DNA of 64,000 bases from assembly GCF_000967195.1 (NCBI RefSeq), contig NZ_KQ033870.1:1-64000 (forward strand). The letters run 5' to 3'. This DNA is from Lactobacillus kullabergensis (GTDB lineage Bacteria > Bacillota > Bacilli > Lactobacillales > Lactobacillaceae). Below the pieces are notes generated by a model that saw nothing but the letters and a program-made list of their open reading frames with translations, searched no databases and was not told where the DNA came from. This document shows positions 45,731-54,729 of this stretch, in pieces (within the stretch, counting starts at the first letter, position 1; each line of letters opens with the position of its first letter). A program made the position numbers and the translations under genes.

Positions 45731-46222
45731 GTGCAGTTAGTTAATGTGAGAGTTGATAGCCGTTTGATTCATGGTCAAGTGGCTCGTGTATGGACTGGGC
45801 AATTAGGTGCAGAACGCTTAATGGTAGTTGGCGATAAAGTATCTAAGGATGACTTGGAAAAAACAGCTTTAAAATTAGCTCGTCCCACTCAAGCAGCTTT
45901 AAGTATTTTGCCACCAGATCGTGCAAGTAACAATATTGTTCAAGGACGCTATGCTGACCAAAAAATATTTATTATTACTCGTGAACCAGAGGCTCTGGTT
46001 AAGATGGTCGACGCAGGTGTACCAATTAAAGAAGTTAATGTTGGTAACTTGCCAAGTGGTGAAGGCAGACTGCAATTGTTCAAGAGCGTGGGAGTTAATG
46101 ACGAAGAAATAAAGGCTTTTAAGGAACTTGATGCTCGGGGAGTAAAGCTTTATCACCAGATGGTGCCAAACGATCCTAGAGAAGACTTTATGTCTGAATT
46201 AAATAAACGGATGGAGAAATAA
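45731..46222 (+). CDS. PTS mannose/sorbose family EIIB (second system)
   Basis: 163 residues starting at GTG with AAGAAGGAGG upstream. The phospho-His is in VRVDSRLIHGQVARVW near residue 15. First gene of an operon with IIC and IID; no EIIA gene is present here. Under the perfect cre site, so repressed while preferred sugars are available. Confidence 0.92.
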   Translation: MQLVNVRVDSRLIHGQVARVWTGQLGAERLMVVGDKVSKDDLEKTALKLARPTQAALSILPPDRASNNIVQGRYADQKIFIITREPEALVKMVDAGVPIKEVNVGNLPSGEGRLQLFKSVGVNDEEIKAFKELDARGVKLYHQMVPNDPREDFMSELNKRMEK

Positions 46223-46224
46223 TA

Positions 46225-47058
46225 ATGAATTCATTGAGTGTAGTTCAAATAATTTTGCTGTCTTTGTTTGCTTTCTTCCAAATCAATGAAATTATCACAG
46301 TTGGTATTGGTTTTGGTAACCCAGTTAACGCTGGATTAATTGCAGGACTAATTGTTGGTGATATGAAATTAGGTTTGGCCGTAGGAGCAACATTGCAGTT
46401 AATGATATTAGGTGTCGGTACCTTTGGTGGTGCTTCGATTCCTGATTATGCCACCGGAGCAATCATAGGTACTGCAATTGCGCATATTTCAGGAAAAGGC
46501 ATTAACTATGGTATTGGTGTTGCTATTCCAGTGGGTCTATTGATGGTGCAACTTGATATTTTGGCTCGTTTTGCTAATACCTATTTTGCACACAGAATAG
46601 ATAAGGCAATCGATCGTAACGATGATAAAGCTGTTGTACGAAATAGTCTTTATGGGGCTATTCCGTGGGGGCTTTCAAGGTCGGTTCCTGTACTGTTAGT
46701 GTTGATTTTTGGTGAAGCATTTGTCAAAAATGTACTGAACTATATGCCACAGTGGCTAATGGGTGGATTAAAATCTGCCGGAACTATGTTACCAGCAGTT
46801 GGTATTGCTATCTTAATGCATTACTTGCCTATTAAGAAATTTGGTGCATACATGATTTTTGGCTTTGTAGCCGCTGCTTATTTAAACGTACCGATGCTTG
46901 GTGTTGCACTTGTCGGAGTCGGCTTTGCCATTAATCATTATAATTCTATCATTCATGACAAAAACCAGTCTGGTAGCGGTAGCAATGGCTTAGATACAGA
47001 AAAAGCTGCTGAAATGGGTGTTGATGATAAAGGAGTAATTACCGGTGATGAAGAATAA
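46225..47058 (+). CDS. PTS mannose/sorbose family EIIC (second system)
   Basis: 277 residues with the family's membrane plan (GFGNPVNAGLIAGLIVGD, then GTFGGASIPDYATGA). C-terminal 25 residues are hydrophilic. Starts two bases after EIIB and overlaps EIID. Pairs with IID to form the channel. Confidence 0.92.
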   Translation: MNSLSVVQIILLSLFAFFQINEIITVGIGFGNPVNAGLIAGLIVGDMKLGLAVGATLQLMILGVGTFGGASIPDYATGAIIGTAIAHISGKGINYGIGVAIPVGLLMVQLDILARFANTYFAHRIDKAIDRNDDKAVVRNSLYGAIPWGLSRSVPVLLVLIFGEAFVKNVLNYMPQWLMGGLKSAGTMLPAVGIAILMHYLPIKKFGAYMIFGFVAAAYLNVPMLGVALVGVGFAINHYNSIIHDKNQSGSGSNGLDTEKAAEMGVDDKGVITGDEE

Positions 47059-47881
47059 TACTACTGAAAAAACTACGACAACACAGAGTCATAAGTTAAC
47101 TAAAAAAGATATTCGTAGCGCTAACTTACGCTGGATTTTTACCTCCGCACTAAGCTGGAACTACGAAACTATGATGGCTCCAGGCTATGTTGGTTCACAA
47201 ATGCCAATTTTACGTAAGTTATATGGTGATAAGCCTGAAGATATGAAGAAAATGATGCGTGTGCAGTCTGAGTACTTTAATACCAGTCCGCATATGGGCT
47301 CCATTATCCAAGGTGTCGACATTGCTCTGGAAGAAAAAGAGGGAATTGATTCAGTTGATGGTGTAAGAGGTATTAAAACTGGACTTATGGGACCATTTGC
47401 TGCTGTAGGTGACACCTTATTAGGTACCGTTCAATCCACTATTTTTGGTGCGATTGCATCATACATGGCTCTTAAAGGCAACCCGTTTGGTGCTATTTTA
47501 TGGATGGTTGCATTAGGCGTTATCTACATTTGGGCTTATACTTGGATGCCATTTGCCTATAAACAAGGGGTCAACCTGGTTACTTCAATGAGCTCTAAGC
47601 TTAACGCATTGACTGATTCAGCAACCCTGCTAGGAGTGACGGTTGTAGGAGCTTTGATTCCAACTGTTATTACTTTAAAAATCCCGTTTATCTTTAGAGC
47701 TGGAAAAGTTTCGATGAAGCTGCAGGATATTTTTAATCAGATTATGCCATCGCTTCTGCCAGTTTTACTAGTTGCCTTTATTTATTGGCTGCTTGATCGT
47801 AAACATATGAACTCTACTAGAGCAACTTGGTTTGTTCTAATATTGGCTATTATTTTATTCAATTTAAAAGTTGTTGCATAA
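47045..47881 (+). CDS. PTS mannose/sorbose family EIID (second system)
   Basis: 278 residues. Family blocks: SWNYETMMAPGYVGSQMPIL, YFNTSPHMGSIIQGVDIALEE, and GLMGPFAAVGDTLLGTVQST. The start is GTG 47045 or ATG 47048; AAGGAG at 47029 suits either. The operon then ends with a hairpin at 47954. Confidence 0.92.
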   Translation: MMKNNTTEKTTTTQSHKLTKKDIRSANLRWIFTSALSWNYETMMAPGYVGSQMPILRKLYGDKPEDMKKMMRVQSEYFNTSPHMGSIIQGVDIALEEKEGIDSVDGVRGIKTGLMGPFAAVGDTLLGTVQSTIFGAIASYMALKGNPFGAILWMVALGVIYIWAYTWMPFAYKQGVNLVTSMSSKLNALTDSATLLGVTVVGALIPTVITLKIPFIFRAGKVSMKLQDIFNQIMPSLLPVLLVAFIYWLLDRKHMNSTRATWFVLILAIILFNLKVVA

Positions 47882-47953
47882 AACATAGAAATTTAAAAAT
47901 AATCAGATTATCTGCTGAAAAAAGCCTGTTGCAAAATTAAGCGGGTAAATTGA

Positions 47954-47996
47954 GAAAACGCGGATGTATTGACAATAATGATACAACCGTATTTTC
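47954..47996 (+). terminator. Hairpin after the second PTS operon
   Basis: An imperfect 16-base stem (GAAAACGCGGATGTAT / ATACAACCGTATTTTC). The tail is T-rich but not a clean run, so termination may be partial and allow read-through into the LacI gene. Confidence 0.5.
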
Positions 47997-48111
47997 TTTG
48001 ATTTACAAAAAATATTTGATAGCATAATTGCAAAAATGCTGTAATAGCAGATTGTGTTTAGATTATCAGGTTCTAAAGTTTATATTTTTAAAACGAATTT
48101 TAATAGCACCT

Positions 48112-48122
48112 GTTATAATAAC
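48112..48122. promoter_or_regulatory. Palindrome over the -10 of the LacI-family gene
   Basis: GTTAT-A-ATAAC overlaps TATAAT (48114-48119), 25 bases before the gene; possible autoregulatory site. A -35 is not clear. Confidence 0.4.
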
Positions 48123-48147
48123 CAAATATGAAAGATGAGAAAATAAA

Positions 48148-49158
48148 ATGGCTAATATCAGACAGGTAGCTCAGTTAGCAGGTGTTTCGGCTGGTACAGT
48201 TTCACGAATCTTAAATAATGACGCTTCCCTAAGTGTAACTGATCAAACGCGTTTAAAAGTTTTGGCAGCTACTAAAAAGTTAAATTATCATACAAAAAAT
48301 AAAAGTAAAAAGAGTCCCGTCATTGGCGTGCTGACAACTATGAATTTAGACCAAGTAGCAGAATATACGTATTATCAGCAAGTAAAGCAGGGGATTATTG
48401 AAGAACTTAAAAAAGAGAAAATGACGTTAAGTTCGATCTACTATTTGAATAAATCTTTAGATAATTCATTTTGGGATGGACTGTATTATTGGGACGGCGT
48501 GATTGTTATCGGCGGCTTGTCCGAATCAGCCATTAGCGAACTAAAAAAATTAAACTCTAATATCGTCATTATTGAAGCAAGATATAAAAATAATTCCGTC
48601 AAGCTGGTTAATGCTAATTTAACTGCCGGAGTAAAAGAAGCTTTAACACAACTAGAAAAATTTGCTCAAACCAATATTGTATATGTTGGTGGTCCCCGTT
48701 ATATGACTAATTTGCAAGGAGAAAAAACTCAAGCAAAAGGTGAGGTTCGTTTAAATTGCTATCGGGAGTGGATGAAACTGCATGATCAAGATGAATGTTC
48801 AATTCTTACTCCGGGTTGGAGCATTGAAGATGGCGTCCAGGCGGGTAAAGAAATTGCACAATCACCTACTTTACCCAAAGGAATTTTAGCTGGAAATGAT
48901 CAATTGGCAATTGGAATAATGCAGGAATTGCATACAAAAGGTTTTCATGCTCCTGCCGATTACCATATTATTGGGTTCGATAATATTCAAATGGCGCAAT
49001 ATTATATTCCCAGATTGTCATCAGTTTCTGTTCCGGAAAAAGACCTAGGTATAACTGCTGTCCATTTAATTAGAGAAGACATAATAGAAAAAAAGACGCG
49101 CGCCGCTACAACGTTATTAGAAGTTAAACTAATTTTGCGAGAAAGTACTGGTAATTAG
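48148..49158 (+). CDS. LacI/GalR-family regulator
   Basis: 336 residues. N-terminal HTH (MANIRQVAQLAGVSAGTVSR, then ILNNDASLSV) and a periplasmic-binding-protein-like effector domain (GVLTTMN, LAGNDQLAIGIMQELH, GFDNIQMAQYY, SSVSVPEKDLG). Closest in plan to EbgR/MsmR types that respond to oligosaccharides. Only 14 bases separate it from the two DUF4832 genes, so it probably senses their substrate or product and controls this locus and the upstream PTS. Confidence 0.87.
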   Translation: MANIRQVAQLAGVSAGTVSRILNNDASLSVTDQTRLKVLAATKKLNYHTKNKSKKSPVIGVLTTMNLDQVAEYTYYQQVKQGIIEELKKEKMTLSSIYYLNKSLDNSFWDGLYYWDGVIVIGGLSESAISELKKLNSNIVIIEARYKNNSVKLVNANLTAGVKEALTQLEKFAQTNIVYVGGPRYMTNLQGEKTQAKGEVRLNCYREWMKLHDQDECSILTPGWSIEDGVQAGKEIAQSPTLPKGILAGNDQLAIGIMQELHTKGFHAPADYHIIGFDNIQMAQYYIPRLSSVSVPEKDLGITAVHLIREDIIEKKTRAATTLLEVKLILRESTGN

Positions 49159-49172
49159 TTTGGGAGGAAAAA

Positions 49173-50600
49173 ATGGAAAATTATTATCCTAAGCAGTTAA
49201 GTGGAGATCAAACGAAGATTTTACTCACAAACCCTGATCGTGGTTTTCGCTTTGAAGTTTATTTGGATGTAAAAACGGGTAAGAGCATATATGAATATGC
49301 GGATGAAGATGCTATTGCTGCGTTAAAAAGAGAAGCATCACTGTATACAGACGATCAGCCACGAATAGTGCAGGTTTATTTTTACTTAACAGGTTACCAG
49401 CATGATCCACTGGATGCACAAGCTTTTAACCATATGAGTGCATTTTTTGAGGAACTGGCTAAATTAAATTTAAAAGCATTGCTTCGTTTTGCTTATGTTT
49501 CTGAAGATAAAAGGCCTTATAGACAGGCTCCTAGTGTGCAGAGAGTAGAGCAGCACTTGGAACAGTTATCTGGCTGGCTCCACGAACATCGCAAGCAAAT
49601 TCATGCCTTACAGGCAGGCATTATTGGACCTTGGGGAGAATGGTCTGCCCATGCTCGTGAGACAACTGATGAATCAGCAATTTTACATAGTTTGCTGTTA
49701 AATTCTCCTCAAGATCTAACTGTACAAGTACGTTATTTAAATATAAAAAATCGTAATATAGATGTTGCTGAAAAAGAGAATGAACAACGAATTGGTTTTC
49801 ACGATGACTTTTTAATTGGTATTGGACATGAGTGGAATACAGCGGGTAAAAATCATGATTCGAATGAGTATCAACAATTAATAAGAGATTCAAAAACGAC
49901 AATCGTTGATGGCGAAAGTATCTGGCTATTTGCCAATCCTATGTATTTAAAAACAAAATACGTAGATCCTGAATTGACCACACAAAGAATGGTTGAAAAT
50001 CATTTTACTACCTTAAGTATTGCGCATAATTACCATGAGATAAAAACTAATTCATATTATAATGTGACCTTAGAAAATGAATTAAAAAGAACTGGCAAAC
50101 CAGAGGGGCTTAAATTTCCTCAAATGGGCTCATTTGAATATTGGAAGCATGTTCCTGTTACGCCTGATTTATTAGATAAAAAGCATTGGCCGTATCAAAA
50201 ATCATGGTTTTTGGATCAAAAGAATCAGACAATTGAACGTAATTATTTTGAATATTTGCGAGATTATTTAGGCTACCGTTTAGAAGTTAAACAAATTAGT
50301 TATAACTCCGCTTTAAATGCTGCCGTTTATCTCACACTGAAGAATACCGGCTTCGCCGCTCCTCTGGCTTTGAAACAAATAGAGTTATTTGCTGTAGATC
50401 AACAGCAGAATATTATTGGTAAGGCTTTCGTTGAAAAAAGTGCTTTACAAACTAACCGAGAAATAAATACGGTTATCCCATTAATAAAACATAATCAACC
50501 TGATAAAGTCGGAGTTAGGCTGCAGGCTACTAATAACAGCACAGCACGTCTTGCCAATGTTTGTCAGTGGGTAGATGGTATTAATTGGTTTAAATTGTAA
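49173..50600 (+). CDS. DUF4874/DUF4832 glycosidase-like protein, cytosolic
   Basis: 475 residues without signal peptide. The N-terminal DUF4874-like part opens with LTNPDRGFRFEVYLDVKTG; the middle has GIIGPWGEWSAHARE and GFHDDFLIGIGHEWNTAG; the C-terminal about 110 residues look like a beta domain. The plan suggests a TIM-barrel carbohydrate-active enzyme with the Glu of WGEW as a candidate catalytic residue. It aligns along its whole length with the next gene, which is secreted. No activity is established that I can name. Cotranscribed with the LacI regulator. Confidence 0.75.
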   Translation: MENYYPKQLSGDQTKILLTNPDRGFRFEVYLDVKTGKSIYEYADEDAIAALKREASLYTDDQPRIVQVYFYLTGYQHDPLDAQAFNHMSAFFEELAKLNLKALLRFAYVSEDKRPYRQAPSVQRVEQHLEQLSGWLHEHRKQIHALQAGIIGPWGEWSAHARETTDESAILHSLLLNSPQDLTVQVRYLNIKNRNIDVAEKENEQRIGFHDDFLIGIGHEWNTAGKNHDSNEYQQLIRDSKTTIVDGESIWLFANPMYLKTKYVDPELTTQRMVENHFTTLSIAHNYHEIKTNSYYNVTLENELKRTGKPEGLKFPQMGSFEYWKHVPVTPDLLDKKHWPYQKSWFLDQKNQTIERNYFEYLRDYLGYRLEVKQISYNSALNAAVYLTLKNTGFAAPLALKQIELFAVDQQQNIIGKAFVEKSALQTNREINTVIPLIKHNQPDKVGVRLQATNNSTARLANVCQWVDGINWFKL

Positions 50601-50614
50601 CTGGGGAATAACTC

Positions 50615-52081
50615 ATGAAAAAAATATTTAAAAAGCTAACTTTAATAACTGCATTTTTAGGGTTACTTTTATTTCAAAATCAGCAAAATTTGTGTTCAGT
50701 TAAGGCTGCAACTATTTCTGAATATGACGAAAAGCCTCTAACAGAGCAGCAAAATCAAGAAATGGCTAACAATAGCGATCGTGGCTTTCGCTTAGAGTTA
50801 AATTTAAATGTTAAAACCGGCATGGGACTATGGGGTAATGCGGATAAAACAGGAATAGCGCAAATGCAAAATGCGATAGCTACATTTGCTGATGATAATC
50901 CGCGACTTACACAAGTATACTTTTATCTGACTGATTATAAAGATAAGCCACTAGATCAAACTGCCTTTAATAATATGGATCAATATTTCCAAAAGTTGAA
51001 GCAAAACCATTTACAGGCTGTATTACGTTTTGCCTATATTTGGGATGATGCTCATCCTAAATCTCAGGAACCTACAACTGAGCAAGTGGTTGCACATATT
51101 AAGCAACTAGCTCCCTGGATTGCTCAGCATCGTGATCAAATAGCTAATTTACAAGCTGGATTTATTGGAGCTTGGGGAGAATGGGACAGCGGAGCCCGTA
51201 GCCGTATGAATGAAAAAGCAATTCTGCAGGCATTATTAGCCAATACTCCTAAAGATTTATTTATCCAAGTCAGATATTACAATATCAAGTCACGAAATGT
51301 TGATCCCCAGAGTTCTGACTGGCAAAGAGTTGGATTTCATGATGATTACTTGATTGGTCGCCCTCATGTGTGGAATACTGCAGGTGCAGATCCTAATTCT
51401 GCTGAATGGAAGGCGATGGCAGAACAATCTCAGACTGTACCGGTTGACGGTGAAATGATTTGGGGTTCTGCCAATGCATCAGACAATAACGGTCAGTTAA
51501 TTTCTGCACCACTGATTGCTCACCGTCTTGCAGTTCATCATTTTACTTCATTGAGTATAGCTCATAATTACAAAGAAGATGGCAAAGACTATTCTTTGAG
51601 TGCTTGGAAACGGCAACTAGTAACGCCTGCACTTTTAGACCAATATAAATTACCATATCAAAAATCATGGTTTAAAGATACTAATGATAATGAAATAAGT
51701 CGTTCTTGGTATGAATATATTAGGGATTATCTGGGTTACCGCTTAGCAGTTAAAGATATTAGCTATCAAGCAGATGGGCAGAATATTGACTATCAAGTTA
51801 ATCTAACTAATTATGGCCTGGCTGCTCCAGTTTTAATTAATAACGCAGAACTGGTATTACTGGATGAATCTAAAAATGTAGTGGCTGCTAAGGACGTAAC
51901 TGATATTGCTCATTTGCAGTCTTTGCAAATTTTACCAATCAAATGGCAGATAGATAAAACCTTAGTCAGTCAGGCAAAATATTTAGCCTTTAAATTTACT
52001 GGTTACAGTAATACGGGAAACCGCCTGGCAAACAATATAGCTTTTGATGATGGGTATAATTATTTGCTGACGCTTAAATAA
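50615..52081 (+). CDS. DUF4874/DUF4832 glycosidase-like protein, secreted
   Basis: 488 residues. Signal peptide at 1-32 (basic start, LITAFLGLLLF, likely cleavage after VKA). The mature part repeats the plan of the preceding gene: NSDRGFRLELNLNVKTG, GFIGAWGEWDSGAR, GFHDDYLIGRPHVWNTAG, GEMIWGSANASD, and the C-terminal beta domain from about 365. No LPXTG or cell-wall-binding domain, so probably released or loosely bound. Together with its cytosolic twin and the upstream PTS it suggests outside trimming, import and inside cleavage of one glycan. Confidence 0.77.
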   Translation: MKKIFKKLTLITAFLGLLLFQNQQNLCSVKAATISEYDEKPLTEQQNQEMANNSDRGFRLELNLNVKTGMGLWGNADKTGIAQMQNAIATFADDNPRLTQVYFYLTDYKDKPLDQTAFNNMDQYFQKLKQNHLQAVLRFAYIWDDAHPKSQEPTTEQVVAHIKQLAPWIAQHRDQIANLQAGFIGAWGEWDSGARSRMNEKAILQALLANTPKDLFIQVRYYNIKSRNVDPQSSDWQRVGFHDDYLIGRPHVWNTAGADPNSAEWKAMAEQSQTVPVDGEMIWGSANASDNNGQLISAPLIAHRLAVHHFTSLSIAHNYKEDGKDYSLSAWKRQLVTPALLDQYKLPYQKSWFKDTNDNEISRSWYEYIRDYLGYRLAVKDISYQADGQNIDYQVNLTNYGLAAPVLINNAELVLLDESKNVVAAKDVTDIAHLQSLQILPIKWQIDKTLVSQAKYLAFKFTGYSNTGNRLANNIAFDDGYNYLLTLK

Positions 52082-52097
52082 ATAGTTGTAAAAAGAC

Positions 52098-52143
52098 AAA
52101 AACCAATAAATTACGCTTTAAACGATGATTTATCGGTTTTTTT
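52098..52143 (+). terminator. Terminator of the LacI-DUF4832 operon
   Basis: AAAACCAATAAAT and ATTTATCGGTTTT around a 16-base loop, then T run. Confidence 0.8.
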
Positions 52144-52350
52144 ATTTATGATAAAAATTAAAGGCTAAATTCACCTGTTTTCTCAATCCTAATTATCATA
52201 TATGCAATTGTGCTGAGTTTATTATAAATTCATGATTATAAATGGTACTTAAGAAACTAGCTTTGCTTTTAGCTATAATAGAGCTAAATAAAATATGATA
52301 AAATCATTGTTAATTACTTTTCATTTTTAGTAAATCAGGTAGGCATTTCC

Positions 52351-53469
52351 ATGAAGAGAACTTATTTTAAGGCAAATTTTACTATTGCACGCAAATCAAA
52401 GAAAAATATTCTGTTAATGGGCGCTTTGGTTTTATTCATGGTTCTCTTTGTACTAGTGGTTGAAGCTCAAAACTTGGGAGATAACTACCGTCAGTGGCGC
52501 TCATACTATGATTCTCTTGAGGTTAATATCAGTTATTTTGACAGCAGTTTATTACGCAAACAAGAATATAAAGAGACTTATGACAATTTAAATGCCCAAG
52601 AAGGTTGTATTTTCAGTTTGCAAAATGGGGAAGTTTTAAGTGATCCCCAAACTTATTTAGACGGATCGATCACGTTATTTCAAACCATGTTAGACGGCTA
52701 CCGCAATAATTATCTGGGAGCCAGCACATTGAATGTTCCACCCAAGTATCAATTGCATCAAAGATTAGTTACCTATAAATATCTTTATCGTCATCATATA
52801 CCTGCAGTTATGAATTCAAAGGCATCAGCAACTTATTTAATCTATATTCTCAATTTTGTGGCTATTTTTATTTTCTTTTATATTTTGCTTATTTCTAATG
52901 ATGTGTGGATGGTTAAGTTGGATCATGATACGGTTTTGCGCAATATCCCTTATCGTGTAGAAGATGAGGTTAAAGGCAAAACCATGATCAATTTGGCTTT
53001 AGCCTTGGGTCCTTTACTTATTGGACTAGTTGGTGCATATCTTTTTGCCGGCTTACGAAATGGCTTTCGCAGTTTAAATTACCCTAACGTTTTTTACTTT
53101 AATAAAATAATAGCAATCCCAGTCTGGTTGGATTGTTTGCTCTTTTTACTTTATACCGCAGTATTGGTAGTATTTGTGACCAGTTTAACTTTACTTCTTA
53201 ACCAGATAACAAAAAATGTATATCTCACTACCTTTATTGGTATTGCTCTATATGTATTAACGTATTTGCCTGCCAAAATGCTTAAATTTATTGCTTGGCT
53301 GCCATCTGCATATTTAAATGTTAATGATGTGCTTAATGGTACTGTGGCAAGTAAAACAGGATTTGCAGGGCTAAACATAGTCACCAGCGGCTGTATCCTA
53401 TTAGTTTGGTCATTTATTTTGATCATCTGGTTCAGACACTTGGTTAATAAAGGAGGTATTGCACGATGA
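52351..53469 (+). CDS. ABC transporter permease, first subunit
   Basis: 372 residues. One N-terminal helix (about 19-38), an extracellular-looking segment of about 120 residues, then about five helices to the C terminus. Lacks recognisable catalytic motifs. First gene of the permease-permease-ATPase operon; it overlaps the next by four bases. Resembles ABC-2-type permeases of bacteriocin-immunity or lantibiotic-protection exporters in plan, but family identity is not certain. Confidence 0.72.
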   Translation: MKRTYFKANFTIARKSKKNILLMGALVLFMVLFVLVVEAQNLGDNYRQWRSYYDSLEVNISYFDSSLLRKQEYKETYDNLNAQEGCIFSLQNGEVLSDPQTYLDGSITLFQTMLDGYRNNYLGASTLNVPPKYQLHQRLVTYKYLYRHHIPAVMNSKASATYLIYILNFVAIFIFFYILLISNDVWMVKLDHDTVLRNIPYRVEDEVKGKTMINLALALGPLLIGLVGAYLFAGLRNGFRSLNYPNVFYFNKIIAIPVWLDCLLFLLYTAVLVVFVTSLTLLLNQITKNVYLTTFIGIALYVLTYLPAKMLKFIAWLPSAYLNVNDVLNGTVASKTGFAGLNIVTSGCILLVWSFILIIWFRHLVNKGGIAR

Positions 53470-54728
53470 AATGGCGTTATTTCCTCTTTCAGTTGAAGGC
53501 TTTTTTGGTTAATCCCAAAAATATTGGATTGTTTATTGCTACTGTGATTATGTCTTTATATTTTAGTCTGGTCAGTGTGCCTAACCGTCAGGTAATTGAA
53601 CAAGTCGATGCCAAGCCTATTAAAAAGGAATATATTGATGATACAGCCTTTCTGAAAGTGGCTATGCAAGAGATTGCTTATTCCAAGAAGCCAGGTTATT
53701 ATTCTATTCCTAGCAAAGGGGCAGTGGACGCTGTCAGTACTTACCCACAGGTCTTATCTTATGATAAAAAAATATTGCGCGCTATAAAGAAAAAAGACTG
53801 GGATGCTTATGCTAAATACGCCAGTGCTCGTTATCAATATATTGACGAGTTAATCTTTGTGGAAGGTAACCAAAACTTTTTGTATCCAGCTGCGTATAAT
53901 CAAAATGATAATTTTAAGCAGGATGGTCATTTTGGCTATCAACGGACGTATCACTTGTATAACGCACTTCTAGCCGGTAAAAAGGATAAGCAAACAGGGC
54001 TGAATAAAAACATTTTGGAAGAGCGCACAACATTACAAGTAATTCAAAACTCACTTTCTGGCTGGGCAGTCTTAATAATGGTAGTGATAGTTTGTTTCTT
54101 TGCTGCGGACATTGTGACTAATGACAGGAAATATTATACGGTCTTGGAAAATATTCCTTTAAGTAAACGCACTATTTTATGGTTGAAAACTGGAGTTGTT
54201 GAAGTAGGGGTTTTGCTTGACTTTGTAGTAGCTGGGATAATTGCTCTTCTTTGTATAACACCTAGATATGGTTTGGGATCATTAAGACTAAATACTGTTG
54301 ATTATTTAGGCAAAATAAACTTCAAAGCAACCTTTAGGACTGAAACACTAGGTATGTATTATTTGCAGTTTATCATTTTTGCAATCATTATTTCGTTTAT
54401 CTTTATCAGGTTAACAATTCTGCTGTCAATCGTTTTGCGTAACGAATATGTTGCCGGCATGCTTAGCAGTCTGTTTGCTATCAGTGCGAAGATGCTTTAC
54501 TTCTCGTTGGGCATGGGCTTTGTTTACCCGTTTTTGGAAAAATGGCCTATGACTTACTTTTCTATCGGTGACAGTATTACCGGCAACTTGGCTTATTTGA
54601 TGGATGCACCCGGATGGGGCTTTACTGCTGGCTTAGGGCCACTCATTTGTCTGGCACTTGTCATTGAAATTTTACTGTTTTTGTTCACGCAAATTAAAAG
54701 CATCCCTTTAGTTAGACGAGGTGATTAA
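53466..54728 (+). CDS. ABC transporter permease, second subunit
   Basis: 420 residues with the same plan as the preceding protein: N-terminal helix (about 15-33), an external segment (about 35-190), and five helices from about 205. It ends just before the ATPase gene. The two permeases likely pair as a heterodimer with the ATPase. Confidence 0.72.
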   Translation: MKWRYFLFQLKAFLVNPKNIGLFIATVIMSLYFSLVSVPNRQVIEQVDAKPIKKEYIDDTAFLKVAMQEIAYSKKPGYYSIPSKGAVDAVSTYPQVLSYDKKILRAIKKKDWDAYAKYASARYQYIDELIFVEGNQNFLYPAAYNQNDNFKQDGHFGYQRTYHLYNALLAGKKDKQTGLNKNILEERTTLQVIQNSLSGWAVLIMVVIVCFFAADIVTNDRKYYTVLENIPLSKRTILWLKTGVVEVGVLLDFVVAGIIALLCITPRYGLGSLRLNTVDYLGKINFKATFRTETLGMYYLQFIIFAIIISFIFIRLTILLSIVLRNEYVAGMLSSLFAISAKMLYFSLGMGFVYPFLEKWPMTYFSIGDSITGNLAYLMDAPGWGFTAGLGPLICLALVIEILLFLFTQIKSIPLVRRGD

Positions 54729-54729
54729 A

